A DNA stretch of 64,000 nucleotides, taken from positions 1,302,001-1,366,000 of the forward strand of contig NZ_FOKV01000001.1 in NCBI RefSeq assembly GCF_900112105.1, in the 5' to 3' direction. Source of the DNA: Zunongwangia mangrovi. Lineage in GTDB: Bacteria; Bacteroidota; Bacteroidia; Flavobacteriales; Flavobacteriaceae. Positions 17,291 through 24,550 of the stretch are shown here, in pieces. A program made the position numbers and the translations under genes. Within the stretch, counting starts at the first letter, position 1. The number at the start of each line of letters is the position of its first letter. The notes beneath the pieces were generated by a model. The model did not search any database, had not been told where the DNA came from, and saw only the letters and a list, made by a program, of their open reading frames with translations.

Positions 17291-17355
17291 AAGTCATGAT
17301 TGTATTTAGTTATATATAAAGTCCTTTTAAGTGTAAACCGAAAAAGGACTTTTTT
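17284..17355 (+). terminator. Cys attenuator: terminator with competing antiterminator
   Basis: Terminator: AAAGTCCTTTT (17318-17328) with AAAAGGACTTT (17342-17352) and a T-run to 17355. Antiterminator: CACTTAAAAG (17284-17293) pairs perfectly, 10 bp, with CTTTTAAGTG (17324-17333). They share 17324-17328. Ribosomes stalled at the Cys codons before 17282 leave the upstream arm free; a ribosome at the stop (17288-17290) covers it. Confidence 0.8.
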
Positions 17356-17401
17356 ATTTACATCTGTTTAAAGCAGATCCCTCAATTAAAATAATTTATC
17401 C

Positions 17402-19495
17402 ATGCAAAGTTTTAGAACCGAAATTGAAAATCCTGTTGTCGAAAAAGACATCATCGATTTAGAAAAGAAAATTCGCCTGTTTCGCGAAGGCAAAGCAGAC
17501 GAAGAGAAATTCCGAAGCCTGCGCCTAGCGCGTGGAGTTTATGGCCAAAGGCAGGCTGGAGTACAAATGGTTCGTATAAAACTGCCTTTTGGAAAAGTAA
17601 CTTCAGAACAATTACATCGTATTGCAGATGTTTCAGATGAATATTCTACCGGGAGATTACACATTACTACTCGCCAGGATATTCAAATTCATTATGTAAG
17701 CTTAGAGCGTACGCCCGAGCTTTGGGCACAACTTGAGAAAGATGATATTACGCTTCGTGAGGCGTGTGGTAATACAGTAAGAAATGTGACAGCCTCCCCA
17801 ACAGCTGGTGTAGATGTAGACGAACCTTTTGATGTATCTCCTTATGCAGATGCTACTTTTAGGTTTTTTCTACGGAATCCTATTTGCCAGGAAATGGGGC
17901 GTAAATTTAAGATCGCATTTTCTGCAACAGATGAGGATACAGCACTAAGTTATATTCATGATCTTGGTTTTATCCCAAAACTGCAGGATGGAAAACGCGG
18001 ATTTAAAGTAATGTTAGGAGGCGGACTTGGTTCACAACCACGCCATGCTGATAAATTATACGATTTTATTGATGCTGAAGAAATCATCCCACTTATAGAA
18101 TCTGTACTTCGCGTTTTTGATCGTCACGGTGAACGTGCAAAACGATTAAAAGCAAGAATGAAGTTTTTAATAAAGGATATAGGATTAGAAGCTTTCTTAG
18201 AATTAGTAGACGAGCAGAAAAAAGCCTTGTCTCAGGAGAAAGCAGAATTTCATATCGAAAAATTTGAAGCTGCTCCACCACTTCAGGATGTAGAGGTTCC
18301 TTTAGTAGAAATTGAAGATCAGAAAGATTATGAAGTTTGGAGAAATACGAATGTAATTCCGCAGAAACAAGAAGGATTATTTGCTGTAGGAATCCGAGTT
18401 CCGCTAGGAGATTTTTATACCGGTGGAGCAAGACAATTGGCAGATCTAATCAAAAAATATGCAGGTAACGAAATTCGTCTAAGCTTGCGTCAGGATATAT
18501 TAATTCGTCACGTAAGAGAAGCATTTTTACCATTTTTCTATACTGAATTAAAGAAATTAGGTTACGCAGAAACTGGCTATAATAAAACGGTAGATATCAC
18601 GGCTTGTCCCGGTACAGATACCTGTAACTTAGGAATCGCAAGTAGTACGGGAATTGCAGATGTTTTGGAAGATGTTTTAAAAGAAGAATATCCACAGTTT
18701 ATCAATGGAAAAGATATTACCATTAAAATTAGCGGTTGTATGAATGCCTGCGGGCAGCATAATATGGCTGAAATTGGTTTCCAAGGAATGTCTATCAAAT
18801 CTGGAAAAGCTGTAGCACCGGCATTACAGGTGTTGCTTGGTGGCGGTGTTCTTGGGAATGGCGAAGGTCGTTTTGCAGATAAAGTGGTAAAAGTGCCAAG
18901 TAAACGTGGTCCTGAAGCACTTAGATTATTGCTGAATGATTTTGATGCAAATGCTGAAGCAGACGAGAAGTTCATCCAATATTACGATCGCCAGGGGAAA
19001 ACTTATTTCTACGATCTATTAAAAGATCTTGCAGATACATCAGAACTTAGTGAGAATGATTTTATTGATTGGGGACACGAGAAGCCTTATATCAAAGCAG
19101 TTGGTGTTGGTGAATGTGCCGGTGTGGTAATCGATCTTATTGCAACTTTACTTTTTGAAAGTGAAGAGAAAATTGATAACGCACAAAGCGCGATCGATCG
19201 TAAAGCATGGTCAGATTCTATTTATCACTCTTACACATCTATCGTAAATTCAGCAAAAGCTTTATTGATCGCAGATGATGTAAAGACAAATACACAGGCG
19301 GGAATCATTTCTCAGTTTGACGAGTTATTTGTAGAAACCGGAAAAATTGAACTTTCAACTTCTTTCAAAGAGTTCACGTATCAATTAAATGAACATGAAC
19401 CCAGTGAAGAGTTTGCTCAAAAATATATTGAAGATGCGCGTTTATTTTTAAAAAGAGTAGATGCTTATAGAACAAAGGAGGTACAAGATGTATAA
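17402..19495 (+). CDS. Ferredoxin-type nitrite/sulfite reductase with C-terminal HEPN-like domain
   Basis: 697 residues. Two ferredoxin-like half-domains and two siroheme/[4Fe-4S] domains are present. TGRLHITTRQDIQIHYV and RLSLRQDILIRHV are the duplicated siroheme-binding strands. The cluster ligands are Cys402 and Cys408 (ACPGTDTC) and Cys446 and Cys450 (SGCMNACGQ), the last bridging to siroheme. The final 150 or so residues (after about 550) are helical and resemble the HEPN domain often fused to this enzyme in Bacteroidota. It should reduce sulfite to sulfide with ferredoxin, making the substrate for the homoserine sulfhydrylase. Siroheme genes follow immediately, and a Cys-leader attenuator precedes it. 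Confidence 0.92.
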   Translation: MQSFRTEIENPVVEKDIIDLEKKIRLFREGKADEEKFRSLRLARGVYGQRQAGVQMVRIKLPFGKVTSEQLHRIADVSDEYSTGRLHITTRQDIQIHYVSLERTPELWAQLEKDDITLREACGNTVRNVTASPTAGVDVDEPFDVSPYADATFRFFLRNPICQEMGRKFKIAFSATDEDTALSYIHDLGFIPKLQDGKRGFKVMLGGGLGSQPRHADKLYDFIDAEEIIPLIESVLRVFDRHGERAKRLKARMKFLIKDIGLEAFLELVDEQKKALSQEKAEFHIEKFEAAPPLQDVEVPLVEIEDQKDYEVWRNTNVIPQKQEGLFAVGIRVPLGDFYTGGARQLADLIKKYAGNEIRLSLRQDILIRHVREAFLPFFYTELKKLGYAETGYNKTVDITACPGTDTCNLGIASSTGIADVLEDVLKEEYPQFINGKDITIKISGCMNACGQHNMAEIGFQGMSIKSGKAVAPALQVLLGGGVLGNGEGRFADKVVKVPSKRGPEALRLLLNDFDANAEADEKFIQYYDRQGKTYFYDLLKDLADTSELSENDFIDWGHEKPYIKAVGVGECAGVVIDLIATLLFESEEKIDNAQSAIDRKAWSDSIYHSYTSIVNSAKALLIADDVKTNTQAGIISQFDELFVETGKIELSTSFKEFTYQLNEHEPSEEFAQKYIEDARLFLKRVDAYRTKEVQDV
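19474..19482 (+). promoter_or_regulatory. Strong Shine-Dalgarno sequence deciding the SUMT start
   Basis: AAAGGAGGT ends five bases before ATG 19488, inside the end of the sulfite reductase gene. Strong SD sequences are unusual in Bacteroidota, and this one rules against an upstream in-frame ATG at 19461. Confidence 0.7.
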
Positions 19496-20285
19496 TCTTC
19501 CAAAATTAAGTGTTGTTGGTGCAGGTCCGGGTGATCCAGAGCTTATCACACTAAAAGCATTAAATACGCTAAAATCGGCGAAAGTGGTGCTTTACGATGC
19601 ACTTATTAATCGTGAATTGCTGGAATATGCGCCGCAAGCCGAGCATATTTATGTAGGAAAGCGTAAAAATAAGCATCGTTATTCTCAGGATGAGATCAAC
19701 GATCTTATTGTGAATTATGCCAATGAACGTGGACATGTAGTGCGTTTAAAAGGAGGTGATCCTTTTATCTTCGGAAGAGGTTCAGAAGAGATCAATTACG
19801 CCAAAAGCAAAGGTTTAGATACTGCGGTAGTTTCAGGAATAACTTCTTCTATCGCGGTACCTGCAAGCGTCGGAATTCCGCTAACACAACGCGGAACTGC
19901 CGAAAGTTTTTGGGTGATCACCGGAACAACTTCAGCGAGAAAATTATCCAGTGATGTTTACCTGGCTGCACAATCTACAGCTACGGTTGTTATTTTGATG
20001 GGAATGAGTAAGCTTGCTGAAATTGTAAAGATTTTTAGCGAATTTGGGAAAGAAGATATGCCAGTAGGAATCATTCAGAATGGAACTACAATTAACGAAC
20101 AATCTGGTTTTGGAACCATTAAAACAATAGAAAAAGTAGTTGCTGAAAAGAATTTAACCGCACCCGCAATTATCGTTATTGGTGAAGTGGTGAAAGAAAG
20201 TCATCAATTACCCAAAGAGATCAAAGAAGCAAGCGGATTTTCAGCTTCAGAATATTCAAAGTTTTTGAAGATAGGAGCAGCGTAA
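19488..20285 (+). CDS. cobA: Uroporphyrinogen-III C-methyltransferase (SUMT)
   Basis: 265 residues from ATG 19488, overlapping the sulfite reductase by 8 bp. The class III methyltransferase motifs are complete: VVGAGPGDPELITLKAL (SAM-binding N-terminal loop), RLKGGDPFIFGRGSEE, and SGITSSIAVPASVGIPLTQR. It methylates uroporphyrinogen III twice to precorrin-2, the first step towards siroheme for the sulfite reductase encoded just upstream. The translational overlap and strong SD suggest matched synthesis of apoenzyme and cofactor. The next siroheme gene follows after a 289-bp gap with repeat-like sequence. Confidence 0.93.
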   Translation: MYNLPKLSVVGAGPGDPELITLKALNTLKSAKVVLYDALINRELLEYAPQAEHIYVGKRKNKHRYSQDEINDLIVNYANERGHVVRLKGGDPFIFGRGSEEINYAKSKGLDTAVVSGITSSIAVPASVGIPLTQRGTAESFWVITGTTSARKLSSDVYLAAQSTATVVILMGMSKLAEIVKIFSEFGKEDMPVGIIQNGTTINEQSGFGTIKTIEKVVAEKNLTAPAIIVIGEVVKESHQLPKEIKEASGFSASEYSKFLKIGAA

Positions 20286-20300
20286 TTAGAACATAGAGAT

Positions 20301-20328
20301 TAGACCGCTATCGCTGTTAGAATTTAGA
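20301..20328 (+). repeat. Short dispersed repeat (CCGCTnnCGCTnTTAGA type), copy 1
   Basis: Begins tagaccgctatcgctgttag and lies just after a stop codon. Near-identical stretches occur at 22233-22260 and 28281-28313, each also just 3' of a gene of this cluster. Confidence 0.5.
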
Positions 20329-20574
20329 TCAATAAATTGTAAATATTAAAAATAGTGTTCTGTAATTAATTCTGTAAACTGTGAACTATTTTAAGTTGTA
20401 ATTAAATTATAAAAATCAATAAAATAGAACCTTGGTCATATTCTAAGGAATTTTAAATCTTGAATATTGATTTTTTTTAAAAAGAACAGCAAACTGTAAA
20501 CCGTAAACTGTGAACTAGTTTTAATTTCCGCTGAGGTCTAATTGCTGAAGCTTTGAGCTAATAGCTAAAAAAAT

Positions 20575-21168
20575 ATGCAAGCAAGAAACGAATTATATCC
20601 TGTTTTTCTAAAAGTAAACAACTTAAACATCCTTGTTGTAGGTGGAGGTAATGTTGGGCATGAGAAACTTCATTTTTTATTGAAGTCGAGTCCCAATGCC
20701 AATGTTGAGGTCGTAGCCAAGTGGTTTGCGCCAGAAACTGAAGCTCTTGCCAAAAAACATGGTGTAAAGTTGATCAAAAGCAGGTATAAAAGAAAATTTC
20801 TTAAAAGACGGCACGTTGTAGTAGCTGCAACCAATGATGCAAAACTTAATAAAAGAGTGCACAAGCATGCTAAAAAGCGGTATTTGCTTGCAAATATTGC
20901 AGATACGCCCGAGTTATGTGATTTCTATATGGGCGGAATTGTAAATAAAGGCAATGTGAAAATAGCGATTTCTACCAATGGGAAATCGCCAACAACGGCC
21001 AAGCGTTTACGTCAGTTTTTCGAAGAGGTGATTCCGGAAGATGTAAATAAAATGGTCGAAAATCTTAATAAATATCGAAAAACCATCAAAGGCGATTTTG
21101 AAGCCAAGGTGGAACAATTAAATACAATAACCGAATCCTTAATCGTAAAGAAAGATAAAAATGATTGA
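20575..21168 (+). CDS. Precorrin-2 dehydrogenase / sirohydrochlorin ferrochelatase (CysG N-terminal or Met8-like)
   Basis: 197 residues. VVGGGNVGHEKLHFLL is the NAD-binding Rossmann motif; IADTPELCDFYMGGIVNKGNVKIAISTNGKSPTTAKRLRQ is in the region containing the catalytic Asp and the C-terminal dimerisation arm of Met8/CysG-B proteins. It oxidises precorrin-2 to sirohydrochlorin and inserts iron, completing siroheme synthesis together with the SUMT upstream. The SUMT half of E. coli CysG is not fused here. An 8-bp overlap with the following flavoprotein gene shows they share a transcript. No promoter was seen in the preceding gap beyond AT-rich repeat-like sequence. Confidence 0.88.
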   Translation: MQARNELYPVFLKVNNLNILVVGGGNVGHEKLHFLLKSSPNANVEVVAKWFAPETEALAKKHGVKLIKSRYKRKFLKRRHVVVAATNDAKLNKRVHKHAKKRYLLANIADTPELCDFYMGGIVNKGNVKIAISTNGKSPTTAKRLRQFFEEVIPEDVNKMVENLNKYRKTIKGDFEAKVEQLNTITESLIVKKDKND

Positions 21169-22222
21169 AACAGATATCCTTGTCATAGGAGCAGGCCCCA
21201 CAGGATTATTTACCGTTTTTGAAGCGGGATTATTAAAATTAAAAACACATTTAATAGATGCCTTACCGCAACCAGGTGGGCAGTGTTCAGAAATTTATCC
21301 TAAGAAACCAATTTACGATATTCCGGCTTTCCCAGAAATCAATGCCGGTGATCTTGTGAATAATTTGATGGAACAAATAAAACCTTTTGAACCAGGATTT
21401 ACTTTAGGTGAACGTGCAGAAACTTTAGAAAAGTTAGATGACGGTACATTTATCGTGACCACTAACAAAGGAACAAAACACCATGCTCCGGTAGTAGCTA
21501 TTGCAGGAGGTTTAGGTTCTTTTGAACCTCGTAAGCCGCCTATCCAAAATATTGCAGATTACGAAGATAAAGGAGTAGAGTACTTTATTAAAGATCCAGA
21601 AGTTTATCGTGGTAAAAAAGTAGTGATCGCCGGTGGTGGAGATTCAGCTTTAGACTGGGCGATTTATTTAGCAGATGTTGCTGAAGAAGTAGCCCTAGTT
21701 CATAGAAGAAAAGAGTTTAGAGGAGCTTTAGATTCTGTAGAAAAGGTGTCTGAATTATCAAAACTCGGCAAAATTGAGATGATCACCAATGCTGAAGTTG
21801 TTGGCCTTAAAGGAGAAAATGATTTAGAGCAAGTAGTAATTCGTCATAAAGATGAAGCGCGCGGTGAAGAATTAAGAGAAGTAGATCATTTTATACCATT
21901 GTTTGGCTTGTCTCCAAAATTAGGCCCTATTGGAAATTGGGGCTTAGAGATCGAAAAGAATGCCATTAAAGTTGACAATTCTTACGATTATGGAACCAAT
22001 ATTCCTGGAGTTTATGCGATTGGAGATGTGAATACTTACAAAGGAAAATTAAAATTGATCTTATCTGGTTTCCACGAAGCAGCAATTATGTGCCAAAGTG
22101 CTTATGCGAGAATTTTCCCAGATAAAAAATACGTACTTAAATATACTACGGTTGGCGGAGTAGAAGGATTCGATGGATCTAAAAAAGAAGCCAAAAAAGA
22201 AGTAGTGCAGAGTATAGGCTAG
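21161..22222 (+). CDS. Ferredoxin/flavodoxin-NADP reductase, thioredoxin-reductase-like type
   Basis: 353 residues. FAD motif VIGAGPTGLFTVFEAG at the N-terminus, PGGQCSEIYPKKPIYDIPAFP following it, NADP motif AGGGDSALDWAIYLA in the middle and GVYAIGDV near the C-terminus. The redox-active CxxC of thioredoxin reductases is absent, as in the TrxR-like ferredoxin-NADP reductases of Gram-positive bacteria and Chlorobi. In this operon it is well placed to feed electrons from NADPH through ferredoxin to the sulfite reductase. The electron-acceptor assignment is an inference from family and context. It ends the siroheme/sulfite operon, with a strong terminator 110 bp downstream. Confidence 0.87.
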   Translation: MIETDILVIGAGPTGLFTVFEAGLLKLKTHLIDALPQPGGQCSEIYPKKPIYDIPAFPEINAGDLVNNLMEQIKPFEPGFTLGERAETLEKLDDGTFIVTTNKGTKHHAPVVAIAGGLGSFEPRKPPIQNIADYEDKGVEYFIKDPEVYRGKKVVIAGGGDSALDWAIYLADVAEEVALVHRRKEFRGALDSVEKVSELSKLGKIEMITNAEVVGLKGENDLEQVVIRHKDEARGEELREVDHFIPLFGLSPKLGPIGNWGLEIEKNAIKVDNSYDYGTNIPGVYAIGDVNTYKGKLKLILSGFHEAAIMCQSAYARIFPDKKYVLKYTTVGGVEGFDGSKKEAKKEVVQSIG

Positions 22223-22232
22223 AAGTTAGATA

Positions 22233-22260
22233 TTAGATCGCTTCGCTGTTAGATTTTAGA
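22233..22260 (+). repeat. Short dispersed repeat, copy 2
   Basis: Begins ttagatcgcttcgctgttag; same family as 20301-20328 and 28281-28313. Confidence 0.5.
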
Positions 22261-22283
22261 AATTAGACAATGTACTTTCAATG

Positions 22284-22320
22284 TCATTTCGACTGTAGCG
22301 TAGCGAAACGGAGAAATCTA
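22284..22320 (+). repeat. Dispersed intergenic repeat (TCATTTCGAC...GGAGAAATCT type)
   Basis: Starts tcatttcgactgtagcgtag and ends cggagaaatcta. I recognise this as a type common in intergenic regions of Flavobacteriaceae; no second copy of this exact type was found in the window. Confidence 0.45.
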
Positions 22321-22332
22321 AATCTCATTTAT

Positions 22333-22370
22333 AAAAAACGTCATTTCATTAAACAGAAATGACGTTTTTT
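22333..22370 (+). terminator. Rho-independent terminator of the sulfite/siroheme operon
   Basis: AAAAAACGTCATTTC pairs with GAAATGACGTTTTTT, a perfect 15-bp stem with an 8-base loop; it can act on both strands. Confidence 0.9.
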
Positions 22371-22445
22371 ATAAGTAGCTTCAAAGTACAAAGGTTACAA
22401 AAGAATCATAACAGGTTTCGTATATTTGAATCAAAATTAAAATAG

Positions 22446-22868
22446 ATGAAAATCTTTCTAAAAAGGCTTAATGATGCCTATCATTTTGAGACTAAAAATG
22501 AACGTGGTGATATTGTTCATTTAGATAATAAATCTGAAGAAAATCCGCAGGGAGGTAGTCCTATGGATTTATTGCTTAGAGGTATTGCAGGCTGCAGTAG
22601 TATCGATGTGGTGATGATCCTTAAAAAGCAAAAGGTAGAATTAGAAGATCTTCAGGTAGAAGTTGATGGTTTTAGAGAAGATGGTGCTGTACCTAATGTT
22701 TTCAAAAAAATACATTTAAACTTTATGCTGAAAGGCGATGTGACGCCACAAAAAGCTTTACGTGCAGTAGAACTTTCTATGGATAAATATTGTTCAGTAG
22801 CAAAAATGTTAGAAAAAGCAGCTGAAATCTCCTATGAAGTAAATGTAAACGGAGAAGCTGTAAAATAA
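22446..22868 (+). CDS. OsmC family peroxiredoxin-like protein
   Basis: 140 residues of the OsmC/Ohr family. Two cysteines are at the expected peroxidatic and resolving places: GIAGCSSIDVV near residue 51 and DKYCSVAKML near residue 117. The Arg/Glu environment of Ohr cannot be judged without alignment, so it is placed in the wider OsmC-like group. Such proteins reduce organic peroxides or respond to thiol stress in the cytosol. It has its own TATATTTG (-7) box at 22421-22428 directly after the operon terminator, so it is transcribed separately although sitting within the sulfur cluster. Confidence 0.88.
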   Translation: MKIFLKRLNDAYHFETKNERGDIVHLDNKSEENPQGGSPMDLLLRGIAGCSSIDVVMILKKQKVELEDLQVEVDGFREDGAVPNVFKKIHLNFMLKGDVTPQKALRAVELSMDKYCSVAKMLEKAAEISYEVNVNGEAVK

Positions 22869-23025
22869 TTATTAATTCCTTTTACTAACATTAAAAGGAC
22901 TATTGTTATTTCGTGATGGATGCAAAATCTCATGAATCGAATAAAAAACAGATGAGATCCTGAATCGAGTTCAGAATTACTTATGCTGAATTAAAAATAG
23001 ATTTTTTATTTTGGATCTTTTTTGT
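22869..23025. other. Intergenic sequence with repeat-like segments
   Basis: First part of a 661-bp gap. It contains gatgagatcctgaatcgag followed by ttcag (22950-22974), a type of sequence I associate with intergenic regions in this family; no gene or terminator could be supported. Confidence 0.4.
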
Positions 23026-23214
23026 GGCCTATCGAAAATTGCTTGTAAAATTGAAAGTGAGAGAAGCGTAAAAAATTTTAGGCTGCCTGCCAGCCGGCAG
23101 GCTGGTTTGAGCGAAGCGAGTTTCTAAAATTTAGCTTCCGAACATACAATTTCAAGCAAGATTCGTAAGCCTAGATTTTTTTGGTTCGTTTTTTCATCAA
23201 TGGAAAAAATGAAC
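23026..23214 (+). repeat. Structured dispersed repeat, copy A
   Basis: 189 bp from GGCCTATCGAAAATTG to GGAAAAAATGAAC, strongly similar to 28397-28564. It is built of nested inverted repeats: outer arms TTGCTTG/CAAGCAA, inner GAAGC and TTTTAG opposed by CTAAAA and GCTTC, then a separate 3' hairpin TTCGTTTTTTC/GGAAAAAATGAA. A 20-bp GC-rich palindrome (23086-23105) is inserted in the apical part relative to copy B. Both copies lie directly upstream of SAM-I riboswitches. No reading frame. Confidence 0.8.
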
Positions 23215-23305
23215 AGAATTATTTTAGGGACAGATTTTGATAAATTTTAATTAATTTCTTCATTAATTATAAAGAAGAAGATAATCAAGATTTTTACTCA
23301 TTCTC

Positions 23306-23335
23306 TTGTCATTATAATAGATCGCCGTATATTAG
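23306..23335 (+). promoter_or_regulatory. Promoter of metH transcript
   Basis: TTG (23306-23308), 19-base spacer, TATATTAG (23328-23335), close to the TAnnTTTG consensus and 27 bases before the riboswitch. Confidence 0.55.
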
Positions 23336-23361
23336 CGGGCTCAGTTCATAACTTTATTAGC

Positions 23362-23478
23362 GTTATCAAGAAAGGTTGAGGGATTAGACCCTGTGAAGCC
23401 TTAGCAACCCTCCTCAACCAAAAGGGTTTTAAGGAGAAGGTGCTACCTTCTACTACGTGATTTGCGTAGATAGATAAC
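23362..23478 (+). ncRNA. SAM-I riboswitch (S-box) before metH
   Basis: The S-box core is complete: GTTATCAAGAAAGG (P1 and start of P2), GAGGGATTAGACCC, TGAAGCCTTAGCAACC, AGGTGCTACCTTCT, and closing GATAAC that pairs with GTTATC. High SAM should stabilise P1. Downstream, CTTTTTTGATAG (23500-23511) is complementary to TTATCAAGAAAG (23363-23374), which contains the 5' strand of P1, giving a likely alternative pairing for low SAM. No terminator T-run follows, so control may be translational or by another fold. Confidence 0.93.
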
Positions 23479-23529
23479 AAACAGACTTTCCTTTATCTTC
23501 TTTTTTGATAGCCAATAGAATAGCATAAC

Positions 23530-24549
23530 ATGTCGAAATTAGAAGAATTATTAGCTGAAAAAATATTGATCCTCGATGGTGCCATGGGAACCATGCTTCA
23601 GGAATATAAATTTACTGAAGAAGATTTCCGTGGAGATCGTTTTAAAGACTGGCCGGTTTCTGTAAAGGGAAACAACGACCTGCTTTCGATCACCCAACCA
23701 GAAGCAATTGCCGCAGTTCATAAAAAATACTTTGAAGCCGGTGCCGATATCGTAGAAACCAATACATTTTCTGGGACTACGATCGCAATGGCAGATTATA
23801 AGATGGAAGAACTCGTAGATGAATTAAATTACGAGTCGGCCAAAATCGCCAAGCAAGTTGCGGTAGAACTTACTGAAGCAAATCCAGAGAAACCAAAATT
23901 TGTAGCAGGAGCAATGGGGCCTACCAACAAAACAGCGAGCATGTCTCCAGATGTGAATGATCCCGGATTTCGTGCAATTTCTTTTGATGAACTTCGAATT
24001 GCATACAAACAGCAGGCAAGAGCTTTGATAAGAGGCGGAGTGGATATTCTTCTCGTAGAAACTGTTTTTGATACGCTTAATGCAAAAGCAGCACTTTTCG
24101 CTATCGATGAACTTAAAGAAGAATTAGATCTGGATATTCCTGTGATGGTTAGCGGTACAATTACCGATGCTTCAGGTAGAACTTTATCTGGGCAAACAGC
24201 AGAAGCTTTCTTGATTTCAGTTTCCCACATTCCACTTATGAGTATTGGTTTTAATTGTGCGCTTGGTGCAAAGCAATTAACGCCGCATTTGGAGGTGTTA
24301 AGCTATAAAACACAATACGGAGTTTCAGCTTATCCTAATGCAGGTTTACCAAATGCTTTTGGTGAGTATGATGAATCACCTTCAGAAATGGCAAAGCAAA
24401 CACGAGAATATTTAGATAAAAGTTTGGTGAATATCCTTGGTGGTTGTTGTGGTACAACACCAGATCATATAAAAGCGATTGCAGATATTGCAAAAGAATA
24501 TAAACCGCGACCGATAAAAAGTCTTCAAAATAAAAAAGCTTCGGCCTAA
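23530..24549 (+). CDS. metH: Methionine synthase, homocysteine-binding part (MetH N-terminal module as separate protein)
   Basis: 339 residues equal to the homocysteine S-methyltransferase module of Met[11 protein letters not shown] at the N-terminus, GFNCALGA supplying the first Zn ligand, and [10 protein letters not shown] supplying the other two. In E. coli this module is fused to the folate, cobalamin and reactivation domains; here those are in the next gene, one base downstream. Both products must work together to move the methyl group from methylcobalamin to homocysteine. It is the first gene after a SAM-I riboswitch, so it should be repressed by SAM. The split is common in Bacteroidota. 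Complete length, no truncation. Confidence 0.92.
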   Translation: MSKLEELLAEKILILDGAMGTMLQEYKFTEEDFRGDRFKDWPVSVKGNNDLLSITQPEAIAAVHKKYFEAGADIVETNTFSGTTIAMADYKMEELVDELNYESAKIAKQVAVELTEANPEKPKFVAGAMGPTNKTASMSPDVNDPGFRAISFDELRIAYKQQARALIRGGVDILLVETVFDTLNAKAALFAIDELKEELDLDIPVMVSGTITDASGRTLSGQTAEAFLISVSHIPLMSIGFNCALGAKQLTPHLEVLSYKTQYGVSAYPNAGLPNAFGEYDESPSEMAKQTREYLDKSLVNILGGCCGTTPDHIKAIADIAKEYKPRPIKSLQNKKASA

Positions 24550-24550
24550 A

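Noticed and set aside
20329-20574. Possible small gene between cobA and the precorrin-2 dehydrogenase gene
   Set aside because: Only AT-rich sequence with recurring GTAAACTGTGAACT-like motifs; no ORF with coding character.
22284-22320. CRISPR repeat or small RNA
   Set aside because: Only one copy in the window, no spacer array; resembles a scattered intergenic repeat.
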